Below, piece by piece: positions 30,907 through 37,839 of a stretch of DNA of 37,887 nt. The position numbers and the translations under genes were made by a program. Location: positions 1-37,887 of IMG/VR virus record IMGVR_UViG_3300001683_000060. The stretch is one strand, 5' to 3'. The notes under the pieces are model-generated. The model did not search any database. It worked only from the letters and a program-made list of their open reading frames with translations, and had not been told where the DNA came from. The DNA is from a virus. Each line of letters begins with the position of its first letter. Positions within the stretch are counted from its first letter, which is position 1.

Positions 30907-33116
30907 GCCATTACCTCCCCTTCAGGCTGCGGTTCTTCTTGTGGCGGTGCCTCTTGTGGTGGCCCTTCTTGCGGTGGCCCTTGAGCCATCGGACCCTGCT
31001 CGGGGAAGGTCATGTAGATCCTTGTCCCCTGCTGCTGAACCTCTGCCCCCTGCTGCTGCAACTGTTCCACCACTGAGTTGTCTCCAAGCATGGACATATG
31101 CAGACCTATGTGGCCCGTCAAGAGTAAGACCAACTCCTGATCTTCCATGTTCGCCTGAATCGCTTGCTGCAAGACTTCCATGTGAATCTGGTGTGCGTCA
31201 CCCTGGTCCACCGGAGAAACCTGCTTCATCGTCTGCATGAACTGGATCTCTGTCAGTTGCTCACTGGCAGCGTCCTCCTCCATGACCCCCGGTGCCCGTA
31301 AGAACCTCCTCGAAGAACGGTAGTCACTGTTCTCGAAGTAGTCACGGACCAGTTCATAGGAGTTGATAAAGGGAGAGAAGTTCGGAGAAGAAGCCACCTG
31401 CATATCTGCCAGTGCCTTCTGGGACCGTGCCCTCGAATCCATGTTGTCCAATCGACCCGTTGGAATCAGGTCGAAGTCAGAGTAGAGATCCCAGCGGTTG
31501 AACATGACAGGCTCACGACCGTCAATGTTCACCATGACTGACATATCCCCATACTGACCCCAGAGGAACAAGGTCTGACGATGCAGCCTCCTCATAGACT
31601 CTTGGAAGATCTGGATGTCCAAGGCTCCCTGCATCTGGCTCATGCGAGAAATCTCCTGAACCTCCGCCGCAGTCCTCCTCTCCACCTTCTGGTTCACATT
31701 TGAGATTCCGAAATCCTGAATGCCGACATACTCCTCGGCGTAAGCCTTGAGAGTCCTCTCTTCAGCCTCGAATGAATAATCCATGACCTGATGCGTAATG
31801 GGCTGCACATCGTCCATACGCCTGACAGGAATGTATCCACCCGGACGGAAACGCAACTGAGAAGGATTGCGAACCGAACCCTCTCTAACCTTGAAGGTCA
31901 GAGCATTTTGAATCGTCATGCGGTCGAGCTTGGCATTGTGCTGGGCATTGATCTCTGCATTGAGGTCATGCAGTAGTTCAGGAATCCCACGAGGGGCATA
32001 CCAGCGAGGCTCAGTGATCTCGTAAACGAAACGAGTAAAGGGCCACTCACCATGCTCGTAGGGGTATTCGATCAGACGCAAGACTTCATTGCCCTTGGCA
32101 CTGATAGTCATCACGCACTTCTCTTCCAACCCGTCACCATTGATATCATGGTAGAAATAGATCTCGTAAACCTCAATGTGTGAACCGCTAGAGGAAGTGG
32201 AAGAGATGCCCTCTCGTGCCGTTCTAGATGTGTTCACATAGGAAGTGTCACGACTGGCAATCTCTGAAGTCTTGGACTCCTTCGCCACCTTCTGGGCAAC
32301 CTCGGAGTCATACATTCCTTGGATACCTCTGGTCCTGATCTCTGCTGGAGTCAGGAACATTCGGTGAGCGATCCAAGGCAAGTTGTCGATATCGTCGGAA
32401 GAATCGAAGGGAACCACAATGTCCCTCGAATCAACGAAGTGCCAAGCAGGAGCGTTCTGTTTCACCACTTGCAGGGAAACCTTCAGGAACTCCTTGCCGT
32501 CCCGGAACTGCTTGAGGACAGACTCAAAGGCAATGCGGTCCTCTTTGTTCTTGAGGTCCAACCCCATCTGTGGAGCCAGTTGAATGAAGTCCTCATCCGT
32601 CACTTCGCTCCGGTCCACATCTTCAGGCAAGAAAGAAAGGTCCAGAGTCCTGGTCTTCCTCTCAGTCTGGTGGTCCCAGACAGCCTTGATGTAAGACTGA
32701 CCGTAGGTAAGGAAGTGGTCTATTGAGTGGATCTGAGTCTCACGGCAATGATCCATCTTGTAGCGGATCAACCAATCATAGAAGTTCTCTATCCTTCTCG
32801 CTCTCTCAGGGGCAGCTTCCCCCAGAGTCTCAATCGACAACACAGGATTCACACCGAAAACCGCACTCACATAGAGGGGCTTCTGACGGCGTATCGTCTT
32901 GTCAATCAAGGGAATGTTGATGTTAGAAGAACCCGGCCAAGGGAAGTTCTTTTCCCCACGGATACCAAAGCGTCTCTCGTAAAAGACTCTTTGCTTGTTC
33001 TCCCACTGAGAACGATCTCCTATGGCTTTCTCGACCTGCTGAACCAGATCAATGACCGTCTCGTTTTTGATTTGAGGAGCAAGGTCTATACCCCTGCTCT
33101 CTGGATGTTTTTCCAT
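30903..33116 (-). CDS. Portal protein, P22-like, 737 aa
   Basis: Length and layout are those of a P22-type portal. The N-terminal clip and wing region starts ENKQRVFYERRFGIRGEKNF and continues PWPGSSNINIPLIDK, a typical opening. RRIENFYDWLIRYKM and the strand YGQSYIKAVWD follow, and the stem/crown region includes GIPELLHDLNAEINAQHNAK. The last 50 residues are Gln/Pro-rich and low complexity (QGPPQEGPPQEAPPQEE), probably a disordered crown tail. Twelve copies form the ring through which DNA enters and leaves the capsid. ATG 33116 directly follows the terminase stop (TAAATG). Confidence 0.85.
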   Translation of the reverse strand: MEKHPESRGIDLAPQIKNETVIDLVQQVEKAIGDRSQWENKQRVFYERRFGIRGEKNFPWPGSSNINIPLIDKTIRRQKPLYVSAVFGVNPVLSIETLGEAAPERARRIENFYDWLIRYKMDHCRETQIHSIDHFLTYGQSYIKAVWDHQTERKTRTLDLSFLPEDVDRSEVTDEDFIQLAPQMGLDLKNKEDRIAFESVLKQFRDGKEFLKVSLQVVKQNAPAWHFVDSRDIVVPFDSSDDIDNLPWIAHRMFLTPAEIRTRGIQGMYDSEVAQKVAKESKTSEIASRDTSYVNTSRTAREGISSTSSSGSHIEVYEIYFYHDINGDGLEEKCVMTISAKGNEVLRLIEYPYEHGEWPFTRFVYEITEPRWYAPRGIPELLHDLNAEINAQHNAKLDRMTIQNALTFKVREGSVRNPSQLRFRPGGYIPVRRMDDVQPITHQVMDYSFEAEERTLKAYAEEYVGIQDFGISNVNQKVERRTAAEVQEISRMSQMQGALDIQIFQESMRRLHRQTLFLWGQYGDMSVMVNIDGREPVMFNRWDLYSDFDLIPTGRLDNMDSRARSQKALADMQVASSPNFSPFINSYELVRDYFENSDYRSSRRFLRAPGVMEEDAASEQLTEIQFMQTMKQVSPVDQGDAHQIHMEVLQQAIQANMEDQELVLLLTGHIGLHMSMLGDNSVVEQLQQQGAEVQQQGTRIYMTFPEQGPMAQGPPQEGPPQEAPPQEEPQPEGEVMA

Positions 33117-34529
33117 TTAGCCCCCATACCCCGTAACTCCAAGATCCCTGGTTTCTTCAACACTTACTGATTGCCCCATACTGAACTGAGGCTCGAAGTC
33201 CAAGAGGTAGCGAAGCGTGTCAATCATGTCCTTGCCCGCATCCCCTGGTCTCTCCTTCGCCCCATACTCTGACTCCATGTCCTTCTGATTCCAAATGTAG
33301 TTCTCAAAAGCCCAGACCATATTCCGGCAACCCTCGAAGACCAGAAACTTTGGCTCACCAATATCTGTCCTCAAAGCCTCGTGAATCCTCTGGTGACCAA
33401 GTGACAGGTCGTTGTTGATCTCTGCGTAGAAATCAAGGTTGTGGTCCTCATACTCCTCTATCAGTGTCCTCCCTGTAAACACCGAAGGAGTCTTGCCGAA
33501 GTTTGGGTCAATGATCCTCTCATAGATAGACTCTTTCCCCTCCTCTGTACGGATAATCGAAACATAGTCACGGACAGAGTTGCGACAGGTCTTGATCGAG
33601 TGGAAAGGATCGTGAGGCCACTCACGGTAGCAAAACAACTGGTTCTTCGGATTGATCGCAAACCATGCCATGTAGCACGGACGACGATCATGCGGGTCCA
33701 TGACCAGGAAGCGAGGCCATGACTCTGGAATCTCGAACCCCCGAACCACATGAGTCTCACGGCTAAACTCAGGGAAGATCGAACCAGACAAGTGACTGAA
33801 CTTGCCGTGAACCCTTGATTCAATCTCTTCAGGAGTCAAATCCTCTATGAAGGAAAGTTTCTCCTTCTCGGGGATATATGGATTGTTCATCAAGTCTAGA
33901 TGGAAATCCGCAATCCTTATGCCGTCTGCCCTCGAAGCAATCTCGTTATAAATCCAAGGACAACTCAGTGGGGTCAGAGTAAACCAGATTCTCCCACCAT
34001 GATCCAAGCAACCACGGCGAACCGCCACGAACATCTTGCGAGGAGGAGGCTCGTCAAACCAAACACCATGCCAGTCGTGGCCCTCATAGGTGGAAGGGTC
34101 TTGCATATAAGAACCGATGTAGAGCCGTGAGCCGTTCGAGAAGCGGAGGATCTCCGGGTATCCGTCCGTCCCATTCTTCGTGTGTTCAATCCAACCCTTG
34201 GCAGAAAACTCCTTGATCTTCTTCATCAAGATCTTGTCTACCGCTTTCCTGCGATCATTGACCATAGCCAAGATATCCACAGGAGGGGTTGGAAGGTTCT
34301 TCCTCGTCCCGTCATGCCTGAACCCCATGCAATGAGCCAGCACCTCGACAACGCCAACCGTTGACTTGCCTGTACGGTTCCCTCCAGTAATCAAACGGAT
34401 CTGAGCAGGATGCTCCAAGAACTCTGTCTGTTGTCCGTAAGGTTCAAAGAAGAAGAAGGGGGCTTCCTTGAAGACTTGAGCTTGTTCCTTGAGTTGCTTG
34501 TATTCGTCAACCAGATCGCCATGTTCCAT
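33117..34529 (-). CDS. Terminase large subunit, 470 aa
   Basis: Walker A GGNRTGKST at residues 49-57 and Walker B GVWFDEPP near 155 form the packaging ATPase. The C-terminal nuclease domain shows VMDPHDRRPCYMAWFAIN near residue 270 and an acidic site further on (RIIDPNFGKT). The ending MIDTLRYLLDFEPQF is also typical of large terminases. It cuts the concatemer and pumps DNA into the head through the portal. It is adjacent to the portal gene and is preceded by two small genes. The exact packaging type (headful or cos) is not evident. Confidence 0.85.
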   Translation of the reverse strand: MEHGDLVDEYKQLKEQAQVFKEAPFFFFEPYGQQTEFLEHPAQIRLITGGNRTGKSTVGVVEVLAHCMGFRHDGTRKNLPTPPVDILAMVNDRRKAVDKILMKKIKEFSAKGWIEHTKNGTDGYPEILRFSNGSRLYIGSYMQDPSTYEGHDWHGVWFDEPPPRKMFVAVRRGCLDHGGRIWFTLTPLSCPWIYNEIASRADGIRIADFHLDLMNNPYIPEKEKLSFIEDLTPEEIESRVHGKFSHLSGSIFPEFSRETHVVRGFEIPESWPRFLVMDPHDRRPCYMAWFAINPKNQLFCYREWPHDPFHSIKTCRNSVRDYVSIIRTEEGKESIYERIIDPNFGKTPSVFTGRTLIEEYEDHNLDFYAEINNDLSLGHQRIHEALRTDIGEPKFLVFEGCRNMVWAFENYIWNQKDMESEYGAKERPGDAGKDMIDTLRYLLDFEPQFSMGQSVSVEETRDLGVTGYGG

Positions 34530-34700
34530 CTAGAACCACTCCCAATAGCCACAAGGCTTATCCCTGGTTGACAACTGACGACAGGAGCGAATCGGCCTTA
34601 ACCCTCTCCATCCACGGATTGTCGTGGTCTCAACATGGACAATAAGGAAACGACCTTTGCCTCGACCGGACCCTTGGCAGCGAGGGCACTCTTTAGTCAT
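34530..34700 (-). CDS. Small zinc-binding-like protein between terminase genes, 56 aa
   Basis: Short ORF from ATG 34700 to TAG 34532-34530, directly next to the large terminase start. The protein begins MTKECPRCQGSGRGKGRF, a DnaJ-type Cys-x-x-Cys-x-Gly-x-Gly motif, and has two more cysteines at 40 and 50. It would hold one zinc ion. It overlaps the upstream gene by eight bases, and the reading frame is closed exactly between the two terminase-region genes, so it looks real. Role unknown. Confidence 0.55.
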   Translation of the reverse strand: MTKECPRCQGSGRGKGRFLIVHVETTTIRGWRGLRPIRSCRQLSTRDKPCGYWEWF

Positions 34701-35418
34701 CTGGCTCCTCCATTGTCACGGAAGTGTTCACCACTCCCATTTGCTTCTTCATCTTCTTGATATGGGCTAGTAGTTCCTCTTCTGTCATCACGGTCGGGTC
34801 TAGTTCCTTATCCCCACCAAGGTCTGCTTCTTTACGCTTCACATAGCGATAAAACAACTCAGTGTCCTTCACCGAACCCTCACTGGCACGGATCGCCACA
34901 CTCATAGCGATGTGGCCCTCTGACTCTTCTGCTGCCTTGAGCAAGAGCATATTGATAATGGTGTTGATGTCCCTGCGGGAAACACGGGAAAGGAGTACAT
35001 TGAGATCGACATTGAGTTTCTTGGCAACCAGCCCCCTGGCCTCTTCTTCGTCATGTCCCCTTCGCAGGTACTTGGTGTAGTAGTGGCAATACCTATGGGA
35101 CCACCATATCTCGTAGGGACCGAGCCAGCCCTGAATATCCCCCACCAGTCTCTTGAACATCTTCACTGCCGACTGGTAATGGCCCACACTTGCGAGTCGA
35201 GCGATGAACTCTTTCTCTGTTGATTGGCTCATGCTCATGGGGACCAGTTGCGAAAGTTGTCCGGCAAAGTCCACGAGTTGGTGTTTACGAATGGGGTCCA
35301 GCCCCATAAGCCACATGGCTCCTGCGTCAGACTTGTCCTTGAGTCTCTTCAGGACTTTGTTCGCAACTTTCTCTGGAGCCTTCAGTTCCTTGGGGGGGTC
35401 TTTCACTCTGATTGTCAC
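34693..35418 (-). CDS. Putative terminase small subunit, 241 aa
   Basis: First gene of the leftward late unit and two genes before the large terminase, the usual place for the DNA-recognising small subunit. It is helical and basic in the first half (KVLKRLKDKSDAGAMWLMGL). The middle has WWSHRYCHYYTKYLRRGHDE, and there is an acidic C-terminus. No helix-turn-helix is obvious by eye, so assignment rests on position. The start is GTG 35418 with only a weak AGAAAG upstream. It could also be an early regulatory gene of the late unit. Confidence 0.5.
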   Translation of the reverse strand: MTIRVKDPPKELKAPEKVANKVLKRLKDKSDAGAMWLMGLDPIRKHQLVDFAGQLSQLVPMSMSQSTEKEFIARLASVGHYQSAVKMFKRLVGDIQGWLGPYEIWWSHRYCHYYTKYLRRGHDEEEARGLVAKKLNVDLNVLLSRVSRRDINTIINMLLLKAAEESEGHIAMSVAIRASEGSVKDTELFYRYVKRKEADLGGDKELDPTVMTEEELLAHIKKMKKQMGVVNTSVTMEEPDD

Positions 35419-35469
35419 TTTCTATTACTGACGAGTCAAATCCTACGCTATTGAAAACGAAACCAAAAG
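35419..35469. promoter_or_regulatory. Divergent control region between the two transcription units
   Basis: The only place in the window where genes point away from each other. It is about 50 bases of AT-rich sequence (84 bases if the rightward gene starts at 35503). No perfect -35/-10 pair is seen: the best minus-strand element is TTGACT, and rightward candidates are weak. It should hold promoters or binding sites for both directions. Confidence 0.45.
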
Positions 35470-35502
35470 ATGTATATTGCCCACGAAGGCGAGGCAAAAC
35501 CA

Positions 35503-35892
35503 ATGGACAAGGACAAATCCGGGCTGGAAGTCTACCACCAGCACACCTATCAATCTTCCGAGGGCCAATCTTACAAACTGGGATTCTTCATTCCGTTCGA
35601 GAATGGGGCACTCAAGCCCTTGGAGTTCTGGGTCAAGTCCGAAAACAAGAAAACAATCTTTCGATCATCTGGGTACAATGACCCCACATGGGTCGTAGAC
35701 ACCTCTAGCAATGACGACTTCCGCTTTATCGACATCGTTAAAGAAGGGCTGAAGCTGCCCATTGAAACCAGTTCGTTCCTTATTTCACTATGGAGGGAGA
35801 TCCACGAAAAATGGCAAGGTCTAGAAAGAGAAGCAAGAAAAGAAATGCCAAAGTCGCCACGATTAAAAGAGTTCAAAAAGACACTGAACTGA
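35503..35892 (+). CDS. Hypothetical protein, first of the right-hand rightward genes, 129 aa
   Basis: Mixed alpha/beta protein beginning MDKDKSGLEVYHQHTYQSSE, with NGALKPLEFWVKSENKKTIF in the middle and a basic helical C-terminus (LEREARKEMPKSPRLKEFKK). Start ATG 35503 has GAAGGCGAGG eight bases upstream, a variant of the early leader. ATG 35470, 11 residues further upstream, has no ribosome-binding site. It overlaps the next gene by 82 bases in another frame. The basic tail may bind nucleic acid. No family is recognised. Confidence 0.5.
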   Translation: MDKDKSGLEVYHQHTYQSSEGQSYKLGFFIPFENGALKPLEFWVKSENKKTIFRSSGYNDPTWVVDTSSNDDFRFIDIVKEGLKLPIETSSFLISLWREIHEKWQGLEREARKEMPKSPRLKEFKKTLN

Positions 35893-36035
35893 ACGACATA
35901 AAGAAATCGCTGGACCTTTGCCTTTTTGAAATCCATGAGCAACAGATCTCCAGCCAGAAGCAGAAGCACAGATTGCTTGAGGTCAGGAACATGATCCAGA
36001 ACCGACTACACAAGCAGCCAGGAATAAGCCTGTGA
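35811..36035 (+). CDS. Small basic helical protein, 74 aa
   Basis: Strongly basic N-terminus (MARSRKRSKKRNAKVATIKR) followed by helices with a heptad pattern (ELNDIKKSLDLCLFEIHEQQ). ATG 35811 has GGAGGGAG upstream; ATG 35790 is an in-frame alternative. It shares 82 bases with the end of the previous gene in a different frame, a long overlap for this window. The basic stretch suits binding to DNA or RNA. The TGA stop overlaps a GTG. Function unknown. Confidence 0.5.
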   Translation: MARSRKRSKKRNAKVATIKRVQKDTELNDIKKSLDLCLFEIHEQQISSQKQKHRLLEVRNMIQNRLHKQPGISL

Positions 36036-36066
36036 ACCTTGCCATTTCCCGGAGAGGGGGGTTTTC

Positions 36067-36594
36067 ATTGGTGCGGCATTTGGCCTCCCTCTCCGCTTTC
36101 AAGGTAAACCCATAGAAACCCTCCAGTGTAGTCAATGCCAACAAGTCCTGCCCCTGGACAAAAAGCACTTCCAGTTCTTCTGGGACCAGAAGGCCAACCA
36201 GACCCGACACCTGAAAATCTGCAAAATATGCAACAGGAGAAGGCTCAGGACGAATATCCAGCACAGGTCTTTGCGTCTCCTTCATGGGGCAAAAAGGAGA
36301 GCCAAACTCAAGGCTATGGAGTTCGGGCTAGATATCGAATGGGTCAAAAAAAGAATCCAACTTGGAACCTGTGAAGCCTCAGGAGTGCCCTTTGACCTTC
36401 AATCCAAGTCGGGCCAACTCTCCCCACGAACCCCCACTATTGATAGAATCATTCCAGAACTAGGGTACACGAAAGAGAACTGCCGAATCATCTGCATGGC
36501 ACTGAACACGCTGTTTGGGACATGGGGAGAAGGAGCGGCAATCGAGATAATCCTGCCCTATCTCACAAAAAGGGGAATCAAGACATGGAATTAA
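36067..36594 (+). CDS. Zinc-finger/HNH-like nuclease family protein, start probably ATT
   Basis: The reading frame holds two Cys-x-x-Cys pairs (CSQCQQVLPLDKKHF near 36127 and CKICNRRRLR) and a central stretch LRLLHGAKRRAKLKAMEFGL. Then come GTCEASGVPFDL and PTIDRIIPELGYTKENCRII, as in zinc-finger HNH-type phage proteins with an IDRI core. The frame is open from a TAA at 36025 and contains no ATG before the finger. ATG 36271 would cut off the fingers. ATT 36067 lies 9 bases after GGAGAGG, so ATT initiation is proposed; ATA 36112 is a weaker option. An error or frameshift upstream is the alternative. It overlaps the next gene by ten bases. Confidence 0.6.
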   Translation: MGAAFGLPLRFQGKPIETLQCSQCQQVLPLDKKHFQFFWDQKANQTRHLKICKICNRRRLRTNIQHRSLRLLHGAKRRAKLKAMEFGLDIEWVKKRIQLGTCEASGVPFDLQSKSGQLSPRTPTIDRIIPELGYTKENCRIICMALNTLFGTWGEGAAIEIILPYLTKRGIKTWN

Positions 36595-36836
36595 GCGAAC
36601 GAAACAGTTGGATGCAGCCAGCCGACAACGAACCCACCGAAGGAGTCGAGTTCTGGTTCAAGTATGATCCAGATACCGACAACTTCGCACTCCTGTTCAC
36701 CTCACCCTCCAACCGCAAGCAAGTGAAAATACACCTCTCAAGCAAACTCATGGAACGATTCATGGACGAAAGCCTAGCTTTCTTCATAGACATTATGAAC
36801 CGGGAAGAAAGGGAAGACGATGAGAATAGCCCTTGA
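36585..36836 (+). CDS. Hypothetical acidic protein, 83 aa
   Basis: Unknown protein beginning MELSERNSWMQPADNEPTEG. The middle EFWFKYDPDTDNFALLFTSP looks like beta strands, and the C-terminus is a charged helix (MNREEREDDENSP). ATG 36585 overlaps the nuclease stop with AAAAAGGGG upstream; an ATG 21 residues earlier lies inside the neighbour and is less likely. It overlaps the HAD gene by 17 bases. No family is recognised. Confidence 0.5.
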   Translation: MELSERNSWMQPADNEPTEGVEFWFKYDPDTDNFALLFTSPSNRKQVKIHLSSKLMERFMDESLAFFIDIMNREEREDDENSP

Positions 36837-37128
36837 CTATGACGGCACCATCACCAAGGCACCGCCATTCTGGGAAGATTTCGTAAAACTCTGCAAAACA
36901 CACAGCATCGAGGTCTGTGTCGTCACCGCAAGACCCCCTCGCAAAGCATACAAAGACGAAATACCCTACATCCTCGGGCACTCGGTCCCTGTCATCTTCA
37001 CCAGCGGAAGAGCCAAGAAGCCCTATTGCCGGGAACAAGGGGAAGAGTTCGACATCTGGATCGACGATAACCCCTGGATGGTACACATCAGCTCAGAGGA
37101 TCTGAAGAAACATGGAATCGAACCCTAA
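36820..37128 (+). CDS. HAD-family phosphatase-like protein, 102 aa
   Basis: The start MRIALDYDGTI carries HAD motif I (DxDGT; Asp6 nucleophile and Asp8). VVTARPP at residues 34-40 is motif II (Thr36), a Lys lies in SGRAKKPYC (66-67), and IDDNP at 81-85 is motif IV. It is a compact HAD core without a cap domain, of the size seen in phage phosphatases. The fold cleaves phosphate esters, and the substrate is not predictable. ATG follows AGGGAAGACG. It overlaps the next gene by 17 bases. Possible role in nucleotide or nucleic-acid end processing is inference. Confidence 0.7.
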   Translation: MRIALDYDGTITKAPPFWEDFVKLCKTHSIEVCVVTARPPRKAYKDEIPYILGHSVPVIFTSGRAKKPYCREQGEEFDIWIDDNPWMVHISSEDLKKHGIEP

Positions 37129-37381
37129 ACCCGAACTCGTTGTCGTCATCTGGGAGGATACCGCCGCATTAGAGGAAACATGGAGCGATGAGGAAGAAGC
37201 ACGGGAACTCAAGCCAGGGATAATGCACTCAGTCGGCTGGATCCTCGCCAAAACACCCAAATACCTCACCATCACCTCCTCCGTTGAGTTCGACGGCGAA
37301 CTCGTAGGCGATGTCAATTGCATACCACTCGGTTGCATAAGAGAAATCAAACAAGTACGACCCCATGAGAAATCCACTTGA
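37112..37381 (+). CDS. Hypothetical acidic protein, 89 aa
   Basis: Mixed protein beginning MESNPKPELVVVIWEDTAAL, with HSVGWILAKTPKYLTITSSV in the middle. The strand-like pattern and final GCIREIKQVRPHEKST suggest a small OB- or SH3-like beta domain. It overlaps the HAD gene by 17 bases. It resembles small regulatory phage proteins of the type that report cell-surface or enzyme context, but no family is recognised. It is the last clear gene before a 320-base stretch with only short ORFs. Confidence 0.5.
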   Translation: MESNPKPELVVVIWEDTAALEETWSDEEEARELKPGIMHSVGWILAKTPKYLTITSSVEFDGELVGDVNCIPLGCIREIKQVRPHEKST

Positions 37382-37430
37382 CCCACAGCAAGGCAACGGA
37401 TAGAACCTCTCCTGACGACAGGAATCTGTC

Positions 37431-37457
37431 GGTGCCAAGTTTAGGGTCTTCGGCACC
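37431..37457 (+). other. Hairpin in the gap after the last larger gene
   Basis: GGTGCC and GGCACC with AAG/CTT inside form a stem of about nine pairs. There is no T-run, so it is not an intrinsic terminator by itself. It begins the 322-base stretch 37382-37703, which holds no gene over 60 codons. That stretch also contains the A8/G7 tract, a palindrome and one candidate short ORF. Confidence 0.4.
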
Positions 37458-37539
37458 CAGCATACGAAGGACTCACCAACAACTCAGGGTGAACAACCGC
37501 AAGAGCAGTGCTGGCAACAATCCACCGCTATTCCCCCAT

Positions 37540-37567
37540 AAAAAAAAGGGGGGGTAGGGGGGGTTTT
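37540..37567 (+). other. A8-G7-TA-G7-T4 tract with G-quadruplex potential
   Basis: Eight A at 37540-37547, seven G at 37548-37554, TA, seven G at 37557-37563, then four T. Four runs of three G can be made from the two G7 blocks, and CCCCC at 37533-37537 could pair with one G block instead. It is the most extreme homopolymer stretch in the window. Confidence 0.5.
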
Positions 37568-37606
37568 GACCAGCACCAAAGGATCTACCACAATCTAGGG
37601 AGTAAG

Positions 37607-37687
37607 TTGCCGAAAGCAGACCTGCTGAACAACCTACTCAAATTGAAAAAAGTGATGTGGTGCAGCTGCACCTGCAGCAGCCACTAA
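37607..37687 (+). CDS. Candidate 26-residue peptide with TTG start
   Basis: TTG 37607 has AGGGAG four bases upstream. The frame encodes 26 residues with a Lys/Leu-rich first half and Cys-rich end (VMWCSCTCSSH). It ends 16 bases before the next small gene. The support is only the ribosome-binding site and position. Confidence 0.3.
   Translation: MPKADLLNNLLKLKKVMWCSCTCSSH
37659..37672. repeat. Perfect 14-base palindrome GGTGCAGCTGCACC
   Basis: The sequence equals its own reverse complement. CTGCAG follows at 37672-37677 and adds a second short dyad. It lies inside the candidate 26-residue ORF, 32 bases before the 19-residue gene. It could be a protein-binding site or the stem of an RNA hairpin. 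Confidence 0.45.
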
Positions 37688-37703
37688 CCACAGGAGAAGT
37701 TAT

Positions 37704-37763
37704 ATGCCAAAAGGACCAGGCACCTACGGAAGCCAAGTCGGCAGACCTAAGAAGAAGAAATAG
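37704..37763 (+). CDS. Conserved-type 19-residue basic peptide (MPKGPGTYGS...KKKK)
   Basis: ATG 37704 has AGGAGAAG six bases upstream, one of the best ribosome-binding sites in the window. The 19 residues read MPKGPGTYGSQVGRPKKKK. I recall very similar tiny proteins (G-x-GTYGSKVGRPxKKK) as short ORFs in marine and other environmental phages. A conserved 19-residue gene is unusual. The basic tail suggests nucleic acid or membrane contact. It is followed by a strong terminator, as expected for the last gene of a unit. Confidence 0.65.
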   Translation: MPKGPGTYGSQVGRPKKKK

Positions 37764-37789
37764 CCATACCAACATCTCGGCCTTCCTTG

Positions 37790-37839
37790 AACCGGATACC
37801 CACCGCCTTCCACATCAGCGGGTGTCCGGTTCTCTTTTT
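37790..37839 (+). terminator. Intrinsic terminator
   Basis: AACCGGATACCC, then CCGC, pairs with GCGGGTGTCCGGTT across a loop near 37807-37817. TCTTTTTA follows. There are about 13 pairs, including one G-U, and the U-rich tail is clear. It ends the right-hand rightward unit after the 19-residue gene. Confidence 0.75.

Noticed and set aside
36135-36374. Plus-strand frame beginning MPTSPAPG
   Set aside because: It overlaps the zinc-finger/HNH frame, which has the family-like cysteines and motifs; this frame has none.
37480-37557. Short GTG-started frame leading into the A8/G7 tract
   Set aside because: About 22 residues, poor ribosome-binding site and low-complexity end.
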